A stretch of 64,000 bases of DNA, taken from NCBI RefSeq assembly GCF_043290135.1, contig NC_134710.1, positions 203,754,192 through 203,818,191 of the forward strand. Direction: 5' to 3'. Below are positions 32,608-45,184 of the stretch, piece after piece; the first letter of the stretch is position 1, and the number at the start of each line of letters is the position of its first letter. The stretch comes from Rhipicephalus microplus. Its lineage: Eukaryota; Arthropoda; Arachnida; Ixodida; Ixodidae. The position numbers were made by a program, and so were the translations under genes. The notes beneath the pieces were generated by a model, which made no database searches, was not told where the DNA came from, and was given only the letters and a program-made list of their open reading frames with translations.

Positions 32608-35195
32608 AAGATCATGATCATCGTCATCATTACCCTGACTACGTTCGCGGCAGGACAAAGGCATCTTCCATGTTCCGCCAGTCAACTCGGTCATGTGCTT
32701 GCTGCTGCCACTTTATCTCCGCAAACGTCTAAATCTCATCGGCCTACCTAACTTTTTGTCTCTCCCTTACCCGCTTGCCTTTTCTGGAAATTCAGTGACT
32801 TACATTTGATGACCAGCGGTTGTCCTGCCAATGCAGTACTTGCCCGGCCCATCTTCATTTCCTCTTCTTGTTTTCAATTCTGATACCTTTAACCCTGGTT
32901 TGCTCCCTGATCCACTCTGCTCTCTTCTTGTCGCTTAAGGTTACACCTATCATGTCCCTTTCCATCGCTCGCTGCGTCGTCGTCAATTTAAGCTGAACTC
33001 TCTTAGTACGTCTCCAGGCCTCTGTTCCATAGCTAAGTACCGGCAAGATGCAGCTAATATATACACTACCCTTGAGGAAAAGTGGTAATCTACCAGTCAT
33101 GACTTGAGAGTGCTTACCAAATGTGCTGCACCCCATTCTTATTATTCTATATATTTTAATGTCGTGGTTTGGCTCATCGGTTATCACCTCTCCTAAATAG
33201 AACTATTGTTTTTACAACTTCAATTGGACTATTACCTATCTTGGCGTGCTGTTCTCTTCCAAGGTTGTTGTACATTACTTTAGTTTTTCTGCGTAATATT
33301 ATTAAGACCTATGTTTCTACTCCTCTTGTCTAATTCCGTCATCATGAGATGCAATTCAATCCCTAAGTTACTCAGCAATTCGATGTCATCGGTGAAGCGT
33401 AAGTTACTAAGGTACTCTCCTTTAGGTCTTATCCCAAACTTTTCCAATTATATGCCTCTAAAAACCTACTGTAAGCACGCGGTAAATAGCAGTGGGAGAT
33501 GGCATCCCCCCACCTTACATCCTACTTTATTGGTATTTTGTCGCTTTCTTTATGGAGCTATGGTGGCAGATGACCCCCTGTAGATTTCTGCCAGGGTGTT
33601 TATGTATGCTTCGTCGGCGCACTGATTTTGCAGTGTCCGCATGACTGCTGACTTCTACTGAATCAAACGCCTTCTCCTAATCTATTAAACTTATGTATAG
33701 TGGTTGGCTATATTCTGAGCATTTCTCTATACCTAAGTGTTAATATGAATGTTGTCGTTTGTTGAGTGTAGCCTGTCCGAAATCCTGTCTGTTCCTTTGG
33801 TTGATTAAATTTTATAGTTGTCTTAATTCTGTTAGCAAATACCTTTGTAAATAGCTTGGATATGGTGGAGATCAAGCTGATCGACCTGTAATTCTTCAAG
33901 TCCTTCTCATCTTCTTCCTTTTGTATTGAAAAGATGTTAGCAGTCTTCAAGATTCTGGTACTCTTCCTATCAGGAGACACTTTGTAAACAGGGTGGCTAG
34001 TTTTTCTAACACAATCTGGCCTCCATATTTTAGCAGATCTGATGTCATCTGATCCTCACCAGCAGCTTTGCCTCTTTGCATTCCCTCCAAGGCTTTTCTC
34101 ACTTCTTGTATCATTACTGGTGGGGTGTCGTCTGAGCTACTGCTAGTTCTTATATTAAAATCGTAGTTGTCCCAGCTACTATACGGATTTCTGTAAAACT
34201 CCTCAGCTATTCTAACTATCGTATTCATATTGCTAGTTACCTTGCCTTTCTTGTCCCTTAGTGCATACACCTGGTTTTTACCTGGCCCAAGTTTTCTATT
34301 CACTGCTTTGACGCTTCCTCCATTCTTCAGAGCGCGTTCAATTTTCTCCGCGTTATACCCTCCTGCATCAGATACTTTACGCTTATTATTTAACATTGAA
34401 AGCTCTGCCAATTCTATTTTGCTTGTTGTATTTGAGGTTTGCATGCTTTGACGCTTTTTATTGGGGCTCTTCATCTCCTGGGACAGCTTGCAAGTGTCCT
34501 GTATAAGTACCGTACCTCCAAAATTCCACTCCACACGCCGTAATAATACTCGTCAGATTATCATTCGTTGCATCAATGCTAAAGCTGGTTTCCTCGATAA
34601 GAGCCGAGCACCTGTTCTGAAGCCACACTCCGGATTCGTGTACTTTCCCTCTTAGTGGTAGCTCATTTATTGGCGTCTAGCATATCAGTTTTTGTCGTTC
34701 CTTACTCAAGTCAAGGTGAATTAGAGACTGTACCATTCTATGGTCACTGCATCGTACCTTGCCAAGCACTTCCACATCCTGCAAGAGGCTTGGGTGTGCA
34801 CTCAGTGTAAGGTCTATTTCGTTCTTACTTTCGCTATTGGGGCTCCTTCATGTCCACTTAAGGTTCCTTCATTTTCGGTAGAAGGTATTCAAGATCTGTA
34901 AATAATTGCGTTCTGCGAATTCTACTAAAAGTTCTCCTCAGGCATTTTTAGTATTGTTGCCATAATATCCTACTGCCTGGCCTCCTGACTGCTTCTTCCG
35001 TACCTTGGCATTGAAGTCGCCCATCAGATGTGAAACCCCATCAATTGATCATTAACAACTATGTTTTCACTCTTGTTGAGAACATCTCTATCCAAGGATA
35101 ACTTCAGTTAACTTTCATCCTTGCTTGCGCTGGTGCCATTGGTTGATATTACACACACATTCAGTTTTGTCCGACTGCGTTCCCGTTAAACAAAC
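32608..35195 (-). mobile_element. RTE-type LINE, copy 1, minus strand
   Basis: On the minus strand the element ends in a (GAT)-rich tail (the plus strand shows ATCATGATCATCGTCATCAT at 32611), preceded by a CTTTGTCCTGC-like 3' block shared with copy 2. Coding homology runs from endonuclease (about 35195-34680) through RT (34534-33700) to the C-terminus (33187-32855). The families seen in copies 1, 2 and 3 are the same or very close. Frameshifts and stops throughout. Confidence 0.8.
32855..35195 (-). pseudogene. RTE copy 1 ORF2 (endonuclease, RT), broken
   Basis: An endonuclease remnant reads as HLMGDFNAK-like near 35030-35000. Frame 34534-33947 gives a lysine-rich linker, then VRKALEGMQRGKAAGEDQ and LLKYGGQIVLEKLATLF, the RTE/BovB entry to RT. 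Frame 33980-33708 gives LKNYRSISLISTISKLFTKV, then FNQPKEQTGFRTGY. Motifs A to C should lie around 33600-33200 but are scrambled. Frame 33187-32855 gives the post-RT region GCSTFGKHSQVMTG and SCILPVLSYGTEAW. Encodes the retrotransposition enzyme of the element; non-functional. Confidence 0.78.
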
Positions 35196-37426
35196 AGAGA
35201 GAATGTCTTCCGGATGGACTTGTATTTGGTGGTAGATGTTCAAAGAGCCATGCCAAACAATCTTTCACGTGTTGTTGTAGCTCCCATGTACAACTTTAGG
35301 CGTCTCAGCGACGAGAAAAAAAAGAGTTCTGTTTCAGCTGTGCTCACCAGCAGAGTTGCCGTAATCTTTGGAAGATGGTGCACGTTTGGGAAGGATACTT
35401 CTGGGCAAGTGGCAACCGCTTGCATCGCAGACATGCTCAGGGTTTCTCACTTATCTCGGTTCCATTTCGCAGCCCATACTGCTAACTCCTCTTTCCATGC
35501 TGAAGTTGAAATATTGTTCGAGTATACACGTCAGTCAACTTCACAGTCGGATGAGTTGCACATTCAGGAATGTTCTGCGGTAGAAGCGAACAAAGCATCT
35601 TTAGGGTGTGCCGATGCCTTTCAAAGCGCTTATTGAAATGGTCTTATAAATAGTACAGAAAAAACCTGAAATAGGGAAATCCTAAACTGCTCTTGCACGC
35701 CAGCCACTGGCACGTTACTTCAAGGAAGCTGCCTGCCCGTGATAAGCGGCGTTCTCATTTTCGCCCGTTCTCAAATGTGCACTGGGAGCAGCATCAATTT
35801 TCGGTAAACAATGATCAAGCATTATACTGTAAGACGTTTCGGCGCGACCATCGAGTCTCACAGAAGAACGCTGATCGACCCAGAACACGCACTACCAAGC
35901 AATACGTGTAGGCAGTGTACTTTAAAGGGGTTAATTCGCATTGCTAGGAAGCAACGAGCTAAGCAAAGTTCAGGCAGTGACCCTGAATGCGAGAAACGAG
36001 AACTTTAGACAATACATATCGACTGGTAAAGTTACGCCTTAAACACTAGTGCTTCTTTCTCGCTTGGTGGAAAGATTTGCGGGTATACACTTTCTCCGCT
36101 TGCCTTCAGGTGCCGGTAAGGCCACGCTCGCCCAGTATCTTACTCTTCGGGCGAGGTGTCTCACGTTTGTGATTGCGCCCATAGGGATGACTGGTAGTTT
36201 CTGTCACGTTGTGATGAATTACCACAAACGCGAATGAACGCAGAGGAGCTAAAGGTAGTAGTTCCATTCCAGCGACTCGCATCAGAATGCCCGAAACAGA
36301 CAACCAACAGGGATGGACAGTGCACAGTTTATAGAGTATAAATAAACTCGTGTTGCATGCGCTTCCAGTTCTCGTCGGAGTTCATGCGTTCTGAGAAAAG
36401 AATTATGGTGCACTCTGATCTGAACAACTTCGAAGTTCATTCCTTCATCACAAGGGAACCGATCACTGGAGATTTTGTGTGGTTCGAGGCTGATTTTGTT
36501 CACACCAGTGTAAGTGCTGGAAACATGAATGAACGTATGCAACGTGGTGAAATATTCTGTAGAGTTCTGTTACTGTTGAAGTAAAGGAAAATGTCGGCTG
36601 GAGGCTTCCAAACAAAGGAAAACACCTTGCCGGAACGCTGTCATTTCCGGGAGCCGAGTGACAAAATCTACAAAAAAACGAGAATATTCCGCGCTTTATT
36701 GCGAGCATTTAAGTGTTTTAGTGCAAATATCCAGCGAACAAGCTAGTTTTATGTAAATAGGTATATTCCGGTCGCACGTGCACTTTCGATTGAGACCAAG
36801 TGAAAATTTCTCATCAATGATTACGTTGCCTTCACAGATTGCATGATAAAACCTATTGAAGTGCTTCATTTTTAGCAAAAGTCACAGTGAAACTGAAAGT
36901 CTGCTCAAAAAATAACGTGAGCAAAATTGTTTCGCCAACGTGCAGCATATCTTAAAAAAAATACTTATATTGCATCGCAAGCGTGCTTGGATTCTCCAAG
37001 TAAAGTGAAAAAAAATGTTTATTAAAAGTTACCACTGCGTTAGAACTTCTTGACATATAAAAATTAACATAAAAATATTTTCTATTAGTAGGCAATCGGA
37101 GACATTGACAGTAAGAAATTCGCTCAGAAAGTAAGCAAAACAAAAATGCAATTATAAATGCTCAAAAACGTAGTGCATATACCTATCGTTTCTCGTACTA
37201 AGCGGAATCCTCCTTGACTTGTCAAACGTACGTCGCCCCGATGAGGACTACGCCATCTACGCTTAACAAAGATTAACGAATAATGATGCCTTCTTCGATC
37301 GGGTGGGTAATCGCAGTAATGCGTTGTCAAACACTTGTTCATGCAATGGTGCTACGAGAGGCCTTTGCTCTAAACGGTCACTGTACCTGTCGTTCACTGT
37401 ATTTAGAGTACTTTATACAGTACTGC
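35196..37426. other. Unassigned region of moderate GC content
   Basis: A 140-codon plus-strand frame (35214-35636) has no recognised motif. A 62-codon frame at 36049-36237 contains PSGAGKATLAQYL, which looks like a P-loop but has no supporting context. Neither is called a gene. The region might be interior to a hAT-like element if the ends at 30889 and 37913 belong together. Confidence 0.3.
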
Positions 37427-37673
37427 CTACCCACCGTGGTCTAGTAGCTAAGGCACTGGGCTGCTAACCTGCAGGTCCCAGGATCGAATCTCAGCTGCAG
37501 CAGCTGCATTTTCGATGGAGGCGAAAGTGCTGTAAGCTCAGGTTTGTGTGCTCCGATTTGGGTGTGCGTTAAAAAGCCAAGCTGGTCGGAATTTCCGGAG
37601 ATCTCCACTACAGCGTCTCTCATATTCATATGGTAGGTATGGAACGTTAAACCCGACATATCAATCAATAAAT
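37427..37673 (+). mobile_element. tRNA-derived SINE (Ruka-like)
   Basis: The head CCACCGTGGTCTAGTAGCTA has an A-box-like segment, the B box is GGATCGAATCTC, and the body and tail run to CATATCAATCAATAAA. A long near-repeat, TACCTGTCGTTCACTGTATT at 37384 and TACCTGTCGTTTACTGCATT at 37674, suggests a target duplication of about 20 bases. The left copy is separated from the head by some 26 bases, perhaps an extra 5' segment. Confidence 0.88.
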
Positions 37674-37880
37674 TACCTGTCGTTTACTGCATTTTACTGC
37701 GATTACTTTACTTTTACTTACTTTTACGAGTATACCCACGGAGAGAGGGGAGTCTCATGAGTCATGACATTGATATACGAGTACATACACACAATCTGCC
37801 TAAACTACCGCTGATAGTCACGTCACAGAAAAGCGTGACGCCTGTGCTCCCCTTCTGCATCGAGTCTTTGGACCCCCTCC

Positions 37881-37913
37881 CCCCCTGAAAAAATTTCTGG
37901 CTACGCCCCTGTA
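37881..37913 (-). repeat. hAT-like transposon terminus (right)
   Basis: CCCCCTGAAAAAATTTCTGG, then CTACGCCCCTG. The reverse complement starts CAGGGGCGTAGCCAGAAATT, a classic hAT-type end. It faces the similar end at 30889. Confidence 0.55.
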
Positions 37914-39488
37914 CAAAGTAGAACCAATAACAGATATAATCGAGAATTGTCTCGCCTAATTAAGTTAGCATCAGTAAAAGCGTTTCTTGAACATGCGCTC
38001 AATACCTGTACCACGCTAAAGAGGGCGTCACCAACTCTCAAAACACGTGATCTCTTTACACACGGGTACTTTTGTCACTAGTGCCACACATAGTACTTTG
38101 CTTCTATGCCTAATATTCCTGGCCTATTGAAAGTACATATACCTCTCATGAAAATCACGCCAGAGTGTTTGGAAACATTCCAAATTGTTTTAGAATCATC
38201 GCTTAGGCTTCAGAACACAGATGTATGCAAACAACAACAGCGGAGTTTATTCAAAAACAAATGCGGTCACCAGCAATAAGGCCTGACTATTTGATGACGC
38301 AGGTATAGTGCTCAGATTCTGCTCAGGCGCCGCAGCAGAAAAAATTTCCATTAACACTCTCATCGCAGCCGTGGTCCTTACTGGATAGTACAAGGAGAGC
38401 CGCCCACAAATGAATGCGCATATTCTACAATGAAACACCCTCTGTCATTTGTTTCGAGCAACGGTTTCAAGAAAATCAGAATTCGGAATCTTCTCCCGAC
38501 TTTCGAAACTTCAGAAAAATAGGCAGGTCATCGAAGAAGGTGCGGGTACAATGCAAAAGAAATTTCAGTTACTTCGGCGCACTGAAACTTGTGACTACAA
38601 CTGATCATTGTATAATATTAGGTTTAAGGCAAGCCCTCCGAGGTCTGTTCTTTAGGGTTTAAATGATAAATTTTTGTATATAGTGTAAGAGCGAGGTAGA
38701 ACACACACAATCAATTTACTTAGCCATGTCCCTCGTGATCGGTGGTGGAAAGATCACTTTAGTTTTTTCTTATTCTGTGGCTTACTCTGCATTGAAGCTC
38801 TTTATTTATTACGACCTCGTTAAAATATTCTGATGGCGGTTGTCTTCCGAATACCGCAAATGAGAATACGTTCGTTCCCACTTTCCCGGGGTACAACTAA
38901 GTGGAGACGTGGCCTGCGAAGTTACATCTGACTGTCGCAGACGCAATGGGCTAGCCCTCCCTCAAGGTTGTCACAACGAAGATTTTGTGATTTACTTGTA
39001 TGTCGCACGTGTAAGCATTGCTAGTTCATGAAGAACTTTACTCCTTGAAAGGATGCTATGTGCAAAACATGAATTAGAATAATGAAAAGTCACAGTGTGC
39101 GCAGTGCTTAGTGTGTTTATTATGCGTCTTAAGCACGACTCTAGTTGCTCACTCATGTGTATATACCGCACGCCACGGTCAGAAGCTCCGGTGAGCTTGG
39201 TAGTGAAGGTTGCAATGGTACTCCGGCACGGCTGAGCAAAAGAGTAACAGCAGAACCATATTATTATTTTTCTCAAGCGACCGGCTGTGAACGTGAATAA
39301 TTCACTTGCCCAGCACGATCACAGTGACTCGTATCCAGTGTCCTCGACTTTCTATTTCCAGCGAAAGGTATGGAATTTGGTATAACCGAACGTCGTTTTT
39401 CTGTTCATTACACCTGTGGCAATTCACAAAGCAACAGTGAAGCGTCGATTGCGGCCTTTTTTTGTAGCGCGCTGAGCTGGCGCGCCGG
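37914..39488. other. No recognised feature
   Basis: AT-rich sequence with short chance frames only; no classified repeat seen. Confidence 0.35.
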
Positions 39489-39536
39489 TTTTTTAAATGC
39501 GAAGCATTTCTTAGCGAGCTTCGGCGACTTTGAGCG

Positions 39537-39658
<122 letters not shown>

Positions 39659-39773
39659 GCCACCTACGACTTTTAGCTGTCCTGGCTATTTCGATAAGGG
39701 TATCGATACCGAACTTAGTATGGCATAACATGACTGTATGAGGAGCAAATCTGACTAAGCATAACACGAAAAT

Positions 39774-41295
39774 TACACCCCACCAGTAATAAAAGAAGAA
39801 GTCAGAGAAGCTTTGGAGAGCATGCCAAGAGGGAAAGCTGCTGATGAGGATCAGGTAACGTCAGATCTGGTTAAAGATGGAGGACAGATTGTGTTAGAAA
39901 ATCTAGCCACCCTGTTCACGAGGTGTCTCCTGACGGGAAGAGTACCAGAGTCTTGGAAAAACGCTACCATCATCTTAATACATAAAAAAAGAGATGACAA
40001 GGGCTTGAAGAATTACAGGCCGATCAGCTTGCTCTCTCTAGTATACAAGCTATATACAAAGGTAATTGCTAACAGAGTAAAGAAAACATTAGAATTCAAT
40101 CAACCAAAAGAACAAGCAGGACTCCCAACAGGCTACTCAACAATTGACCACATTGATACTATCAATCAGGTAATAGAGAAATGCTCAGAATATAACTAAA
40201 CACTATACATAGCCTTCATAGATTACGAGAAGGCGTTTGATTCAGTAGAAATATCAGCCGTCATGCAGACACTGCGGAATCAGGGCGTAGATGAAGTATC
40301 TATAAACATTCTGGAAGAAATCTACAGGGAATCAACTGCTACCATAGTGCTTCATAAAGAAAGCAACAGAATACCAATCAAGAAGGGCGTAAGGCAGGTG
40401 GACACAATCTTCCCAATGCTATTTAACGCGTGCTTACTGGAGGTTTTCAGAAGCCTAGATTGGGAACAGTTAGGGATAAGAGTTAATGGAGAGTACCTTA
40501 GTAACCTGCGCTTCACCGATGACATTGCATTGCTGAGTAACTAAGGGGACGAATTGCAACTCATGATTACGGAGTTAGAAAAAGAGAACAGAAAGGTGGG
40601 TCTTAAAATTAATCTGCAGAAAACGAAAGTAATGTACGACAACCTCGGAAAAGAGCAGCGCTTCGAGATAGGTATTAGTGCACTTCAAGTTCTAAAGGAC
40701 TATGTCTACTTAGGGCAGGTAATAACCGCAGAGCCGAACCACGAGATTGAAGTAACTAAAAGAATAAGAACGGGGTGTGCACATTCGGCAAGCACTCTCA
40801 AATTATGACAGGTAGATTTCCACTATCCCTCAAGAGAAAAATATATAACAGCTGTATCTTGCCGGTACTTAGCTACGGAGCAGAATCTTGGAGACTTACA
40901 AAGAGGATTCAGTTTAAATTGAGGACGACGCAGCGAGCAATGGATAGAAAAATGGTAGGTGTAACTTTAAGAGACAAGAAGATAGCAGTGTGGATTAGGG
41001 GACAAACGGGGGTTAAGGATACCATAGTTGAAATAAAAAAGGGGAAATGAACACGGGCTGGGCATGTAGCGCGTAAAAAGGATAACCGCTGGTCATTGGG
41101 GTAACAAACTGGATTTCCAGAAAAAGGAGCGGGTTAGGGGGAGACAGAAGGTTAGGTGGGCAGATGAGATTAAGAAGTTTGCGGGTATAAATTGGCAGCA
41201 GCAAGCACAGGACCGGGTTAACTGGCGGAATAGGGAGAGGCCTTTGTCCTACAGTGGACGTAGTCAGGCTAATGATGATGAAGATGATGATGATG
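39774..41295 (+). mobile_element. RTE-type LINE, copy 2, 5'-truncated
   Basis: Flanked by the 11-bp direct repeat AACACGAAAAT (39763-39773 and 41296-41306), so it inserted into Helentron-like copy B. It begins inside ORF2 (TPPVIKEEVREALESMPRGK) and ends with GTAGTCAGGCTAATGATGATGAAGATGATG, an RTE-like trinucleotide tail. The 5' truncation is the usual outcome of target-primed reverse transcription. Confidence 0.9.
39787..41050 (+). pseudogene. RTE copy 2 ORF2 reverse transcriptase
   Basis: 39813-40199 gives GGQIVLENLATLFTRCLLTG and NYRPISLLSLVYKLYTKVIA. After a TAA at 40197 it continues with LYIAFIDYEKAFDSVEISAV (motif A intact), IPIKKGVRQVDTIFPMLF (motif B; family VRQGDTISP) and LSNLRFTDDIALLS (motif C, FADD changed to FTDD). 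A stop at 40542 follows, then ELEKENRKVGLKIN and, after a frame change near 40780, SCILPVLSYGAESWRLTKR. The clade is RTE (BovB-like) by these motifs. Fewer lesions than copies 1 and 3. Confidence 0.88.
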
Positions 41296-41784
41296 AACAC
41301 GAAAATCATGGCATGTACATCGTGAAGGTCATGATATACTTTTCATGGTCCTGCAGCTCTTGCGCTGGTTTCGTTTGCATGGTATGTTGCAAAACTGATA
41401 TGGCATGACATGATTGCTTGGCGAACACAAGCGACAGACCCTAAGATGAAAATCTTGACATTTGTGTCTTGTAGCAACTAGGCTAACATGCTACGCTCAT
41501 GATGCGTTCGCAGTCGTTTCCCTGGCATCACTTATACCTAATTTGGTATTACAGTACGTCAATGGATGACGAAGTAATGTGACTGGTGAAAACATGAGAA
41601 TCATTAGATGCGAGTCATGTAACAACTTGACCGTATGCCACGCTCATGATGCACTGGTGACCGTTTTTCTAGCTTCACATATGACAAGTTAGGTATTACG
41701 TGACGCCAATAGATGACGAATGTATGTGACTAGTGCACACATGATAATCATGAGATGCGTGTCATGTGAGGACATGACTACATG

Positions 41785-42150
41785 CCACAGTCAAGGCGCC
41801 AATACATTGCGACGTGACGCCATGCGTGTGCTCGCCGGCGTTCGTTTTGTCGCGTCACGCCGGCGATGCCACGCCAGGCGCCGGTCCTGCCGTATACTGG
41901 GAGACGCGCTCCACGCTCCGTTGTTTTGACGCATGCGCGTTTCAGCTCGTCCGGCGTCCCTCCATCACGAAAAGAGGGAGACGCAGTGTTGTCTGGGTAA
42001 CGCATCGGCGCGAAATGCAGCATGTCGCATTTCGTGCTGGTTGCCGTCGGGCGGCGCTGACGGACGCTGGTCGCGCCTTGCATCAGACTATAGAGTGCTC
42101 GAGTTTTGATAACGTAGCGCGAACGTCGCGTTGGAGTATATATGACCCTT
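41785..42150 (+). repeat. GC-rich module shared with copy D
   Basis: From GTCAAGGCGCCAATACATTG to about CGCGTTGGAGTATATATGAC, the sequence is much more GC-rich than the surrounding monomers. It aligns along its length with 59505-59880, sharing blocks such as GACGCATGCGCGTTTCAGC, GTGTCCCTCCATCAC-like, TTGTCTGGGTAACGCAT and GCAGCATGTCGCA. Copies A and C lack it. No convincing protein frame. Confidence 0.75.
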
Positions 42151-42534
42151 CATGATGCACTCGATGCCGTTTCGCTTGCTCCACATATACAAAATTTGGT
42201 GTTTCGTGACGTCAATCAATGACAAAGGTATATCACTGGTGCAACATGATAATCATGACACGTGTGCCATGCAAGAACATGACAACATTCCACGCTCATA
42301 GCGTGCTCACGACCGTTTTGCTAGATCCACGCATACTAATTTTGCTATCACGTGATGTGAATAGATGACGAAGGTAAACGACGCATCCAAACATGATAAT
42401 CATGACACGGGAGTCATTTACAGTATCATTTACTTCCACCTCGTAACGTTGTGCTGATTTCAAAGTGACATATCAACTTTTTTTATTTGTGCTTCACATA
42501 TCATCGATTCTCACTGTACGAGGGACGTGCCCAT

Positions 42535-43439
42535 TTTTTCTGTTTTCGCCGCCATTCTCACGAGTGACTCAACAAACACTTCATGGTGGTTCAGTGGCGC
42601 GTTTGACTATCGCAGAGAAAGACTCTTAGCTCTTCCTCTGAGCGTAAATACGCAAACACATGCAGTATTCAGCTAAATAGTTGATTCGTACTCGATAGTT
42701 TCACCAGGTTCCACACCAAACGGTCCGAAAAATTCGGGCTTTGTATTACCCAATACTCTTCAGACAAGTGGCACCACGCGTCAGAAAAACCCCAGAGTCT
42801 GAGAAGCCTTGCCGCAGATCAGATCACTCGACGGCCAACGGCTGTTGGCGCCGTAATTTGTTCCCAGCGTGAATCGCCTGTACAGCTGTATAGCGGTCAA
42901 CACTAATGTCTATAGAACGATGAAGCATAGCGCCTCTTGCATTTGTGATGCTTGTTTATCACCAACGATGTAACAACCGCTTTGGCTGTTGAAGGTGCCC
43001 TGAGTAGTTTAGTGCAAAAGAAAAATGAAAAATCAACAAGAAAAGAAAGCAGAAAAACGAAGCGCACCGTTCTTGACTTGATATATTACCACGACCCCGA
43101 GCCGCTAACCATATTTAGCAAAATAGTCTACGTCCCGGTAGAAATTGTCCTGCTTTTCAGCATATATTGGGTTCAGTAGCGTAATTTGGTAAAATATTCT
43201 ATAGAACATTCGTTTACCAACCCTACAATTTAAACTACGCCTTAAAGCAAGGTGACAATCAATAAAGATAAGATAATTGATGTAGCCCATCAGTTCTACA
43301 GAGATACATCTTCACAGCAGTTGGGTAAACCGGAATGATGTTGTAAGAAGCAGTCATAGCCAAGCGATATCGGACGTATACCCCTAGTAATGACAGAGGG
43401 AAAAAGAAAGCTATAAAGGGAATGCAAAGGAGCTAAGTC
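42535..43439. other. No recognised feature
   Basis: A 75-codon frame at 42952-43179 has no known motif. Nothing else seen. Confidence 0.35.
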
Positions 43440-45065
43440 GCTAGTTAGGATAAGGTCACATCAGACCTGTTGAAAAATGTTCAACATATTGTGTCAGAAA
43501 AAAAACTAGCCACCCTATATTGAAAGTGACTCTTGACAGGGAGAGTACCGGAATGAAAAAAGTGTGCTAACAAAATCTTGGGTCATATCTAAGGGGACGT
43601 CAACGACTTGAAAATTTCAGGCTGATCAACTTGCTGTCCATTGTAGACAAGCTTTCACAAAAATAGTCAAAGAAATCAGGAAAACATTGAAATAAGTCGA
43701 TAAAATATTGAAGCAGGATTTTGTACAGGCTACTCCACAATAGACCATTTTCATTCATTCAATCAGTTGATGGAGAAATGTGTTTCATACAACAAATCTG
43801 TACGCTCAGTTTTTATAGATTACGAGAAGCCATTTGATTTGTACGCAGTCATGCAGGCAGAACAGGCACGGCGGGATCAGGACGTCAACCGATTCTTGGT
43901 AAACATATTAGAACAAATCTACAGCGGATCCACAGCCACCATAGGTTTCGATAAAAAAAAGTGCGAGAAACCCCATAAAGTAGGGTGTGCGGATGGGAGA
44001 CATGGTATCTCCAATGCAATTCAATGCTTGTTTACAGGGGTTTTTTGGACAAAGAATTTACAATACGTAGTGATGGGAGTTCATAGACAGTACCTTGGTA
44101 ACCTGCACTACGCTAACGGCATTGCATTGATGTAACTTGGGAAACGAATATTAGCTCATGGTCATTCAACTTAACACAGAAAGCTGAAGAATCGATTTAA
44201 AACTTATTATCCACGAAACTTAAGTATTGTGCAACAGTCTAAGCAGAGAACAGCACTTTGCCACGCAGGAGGAGACATGAAAATTTATAAAGTATTGATT
44301 GATATGTGGGGCTTAACGTGGGAAAACCACCATAAGACAGAAAGAAGCCACAGTGGAGGGCTCCAGAAATTTCGACCACCTGATGTTCTTTACCATGCAC
44401 GCAAATCGAAGCACATGAGCCTACAACTTTTTCGCCTCCACTGAAAATGCAGCGCCCGCAGCCGGGATTCGTTCGTGCGACCTGCAGGTCAGTGATCTAG
44501 TAGCTTAGCCACTAGTCAACCATGGCTGGAGGAAGTTGTAAAAGAATATGTCTACTTGGGAGAGGGAGTAACCGCGTAGCCGAACCATGAGAGCAAAGTA
44601 TGGAGAGGAGCACCTTCGGCAAGCATTTTCAAAGTATTATTTGTAGTTTACCGTAATTCTTCATGTGGAACGTAAATACCATCTGCATCTTGCTGAAACT
44701 TACTTAAAGAGCATAAACCCGGAGGCCAACAAAGAGGGTTCAACCTAAATTGAGGATGACCCAGTGGGCGATCGAAAGCAAAATCATACGTGTAACTTGA
44801 TGAGGCAAGAAGATAGCAGATAGTGTCAAAAAACAAACTGGGGTCAAGGTTAACATAGTTGAAATAAAAAAGAAATCCACATGGGCTGGGTACATCGCGC
44901 ATAGGCAGGATGATCGTTAAAAGTTAGGGTAACTGACTGGATTGCCAAAAAAAGCAAAATCATGCTAGGGAGACAGGCAGTGGGGTGGGTGGGCGAGACT
45001 AAGAAGTTTTTAGTTATAGCATGGCGGAAGAAAGCACAAGACGCAGCTGATTGGAGCGACTTGAT
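43440..45065 (+). mobile_element. RTE-type LINE, copy 3, heavily decayed, with SINE insertion
   Basis: Plus-strand homology to copies 1 and 2 runs from GATAAGGTCACATCAGACCT near 43450 to AGTCTTTTGCC near 45075. In it, 43767-44135 gives VFIDYEKPFDLYAVMQ (motif A changed), NILEQIYSGSTATIGF and LGNLHYANGIALM (motif C YADD changed to YANG). Later pieces (44530-45060) match the RTE C-terminal region. A minus-strand SINE interrupts at 44293-44526. Dead and older than copy 2, judging by the number of stops. Confidence 0.75.
44293..44526 (-). mobile_element. tRNA-derived SINE, minus strand, inside RTE copy 3
   Basis: The plus strand shows the complement of the tail (TTGATATGTGGGGCTTAACG) first, then body and head, ending TAGCCACTAGTCAACCATGG, the complement of the A-box region. 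RTE homology resumes directly after it. Confidence 0.85.
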
Positions 45066-45184
45066 AGAGTCTTTTGCCTTGCTGTTGTTAGCTAGTAATA
45101 TTTTTATTATATAATTATTATAATATTAATAGTAGTATCACTAATATTAGTCGATAATTAATGAAATTCAGACCATTTTTTTTG

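Noticed and set aside
35214..35636. 140-codon plus-strand frame as a gene
   Set aside because: No recognised motif, no clear codon bias and no splice or promoter evidence; left as unassigned.
36049..36237. P-loop ATPase/helicase fragment (PSGAGKATLAQYL)
   Set aside because: Only a loose Walker-A-like word in a 62-codon frame; no Walker B or flanking homology was seen.
39774..41295. BovB horizontally transferred from a vertebrate host
   Set aside because: The motifs are RTE-type, but ticks carry their own RTE elements; without alignment there is no ground for claiming transfer.
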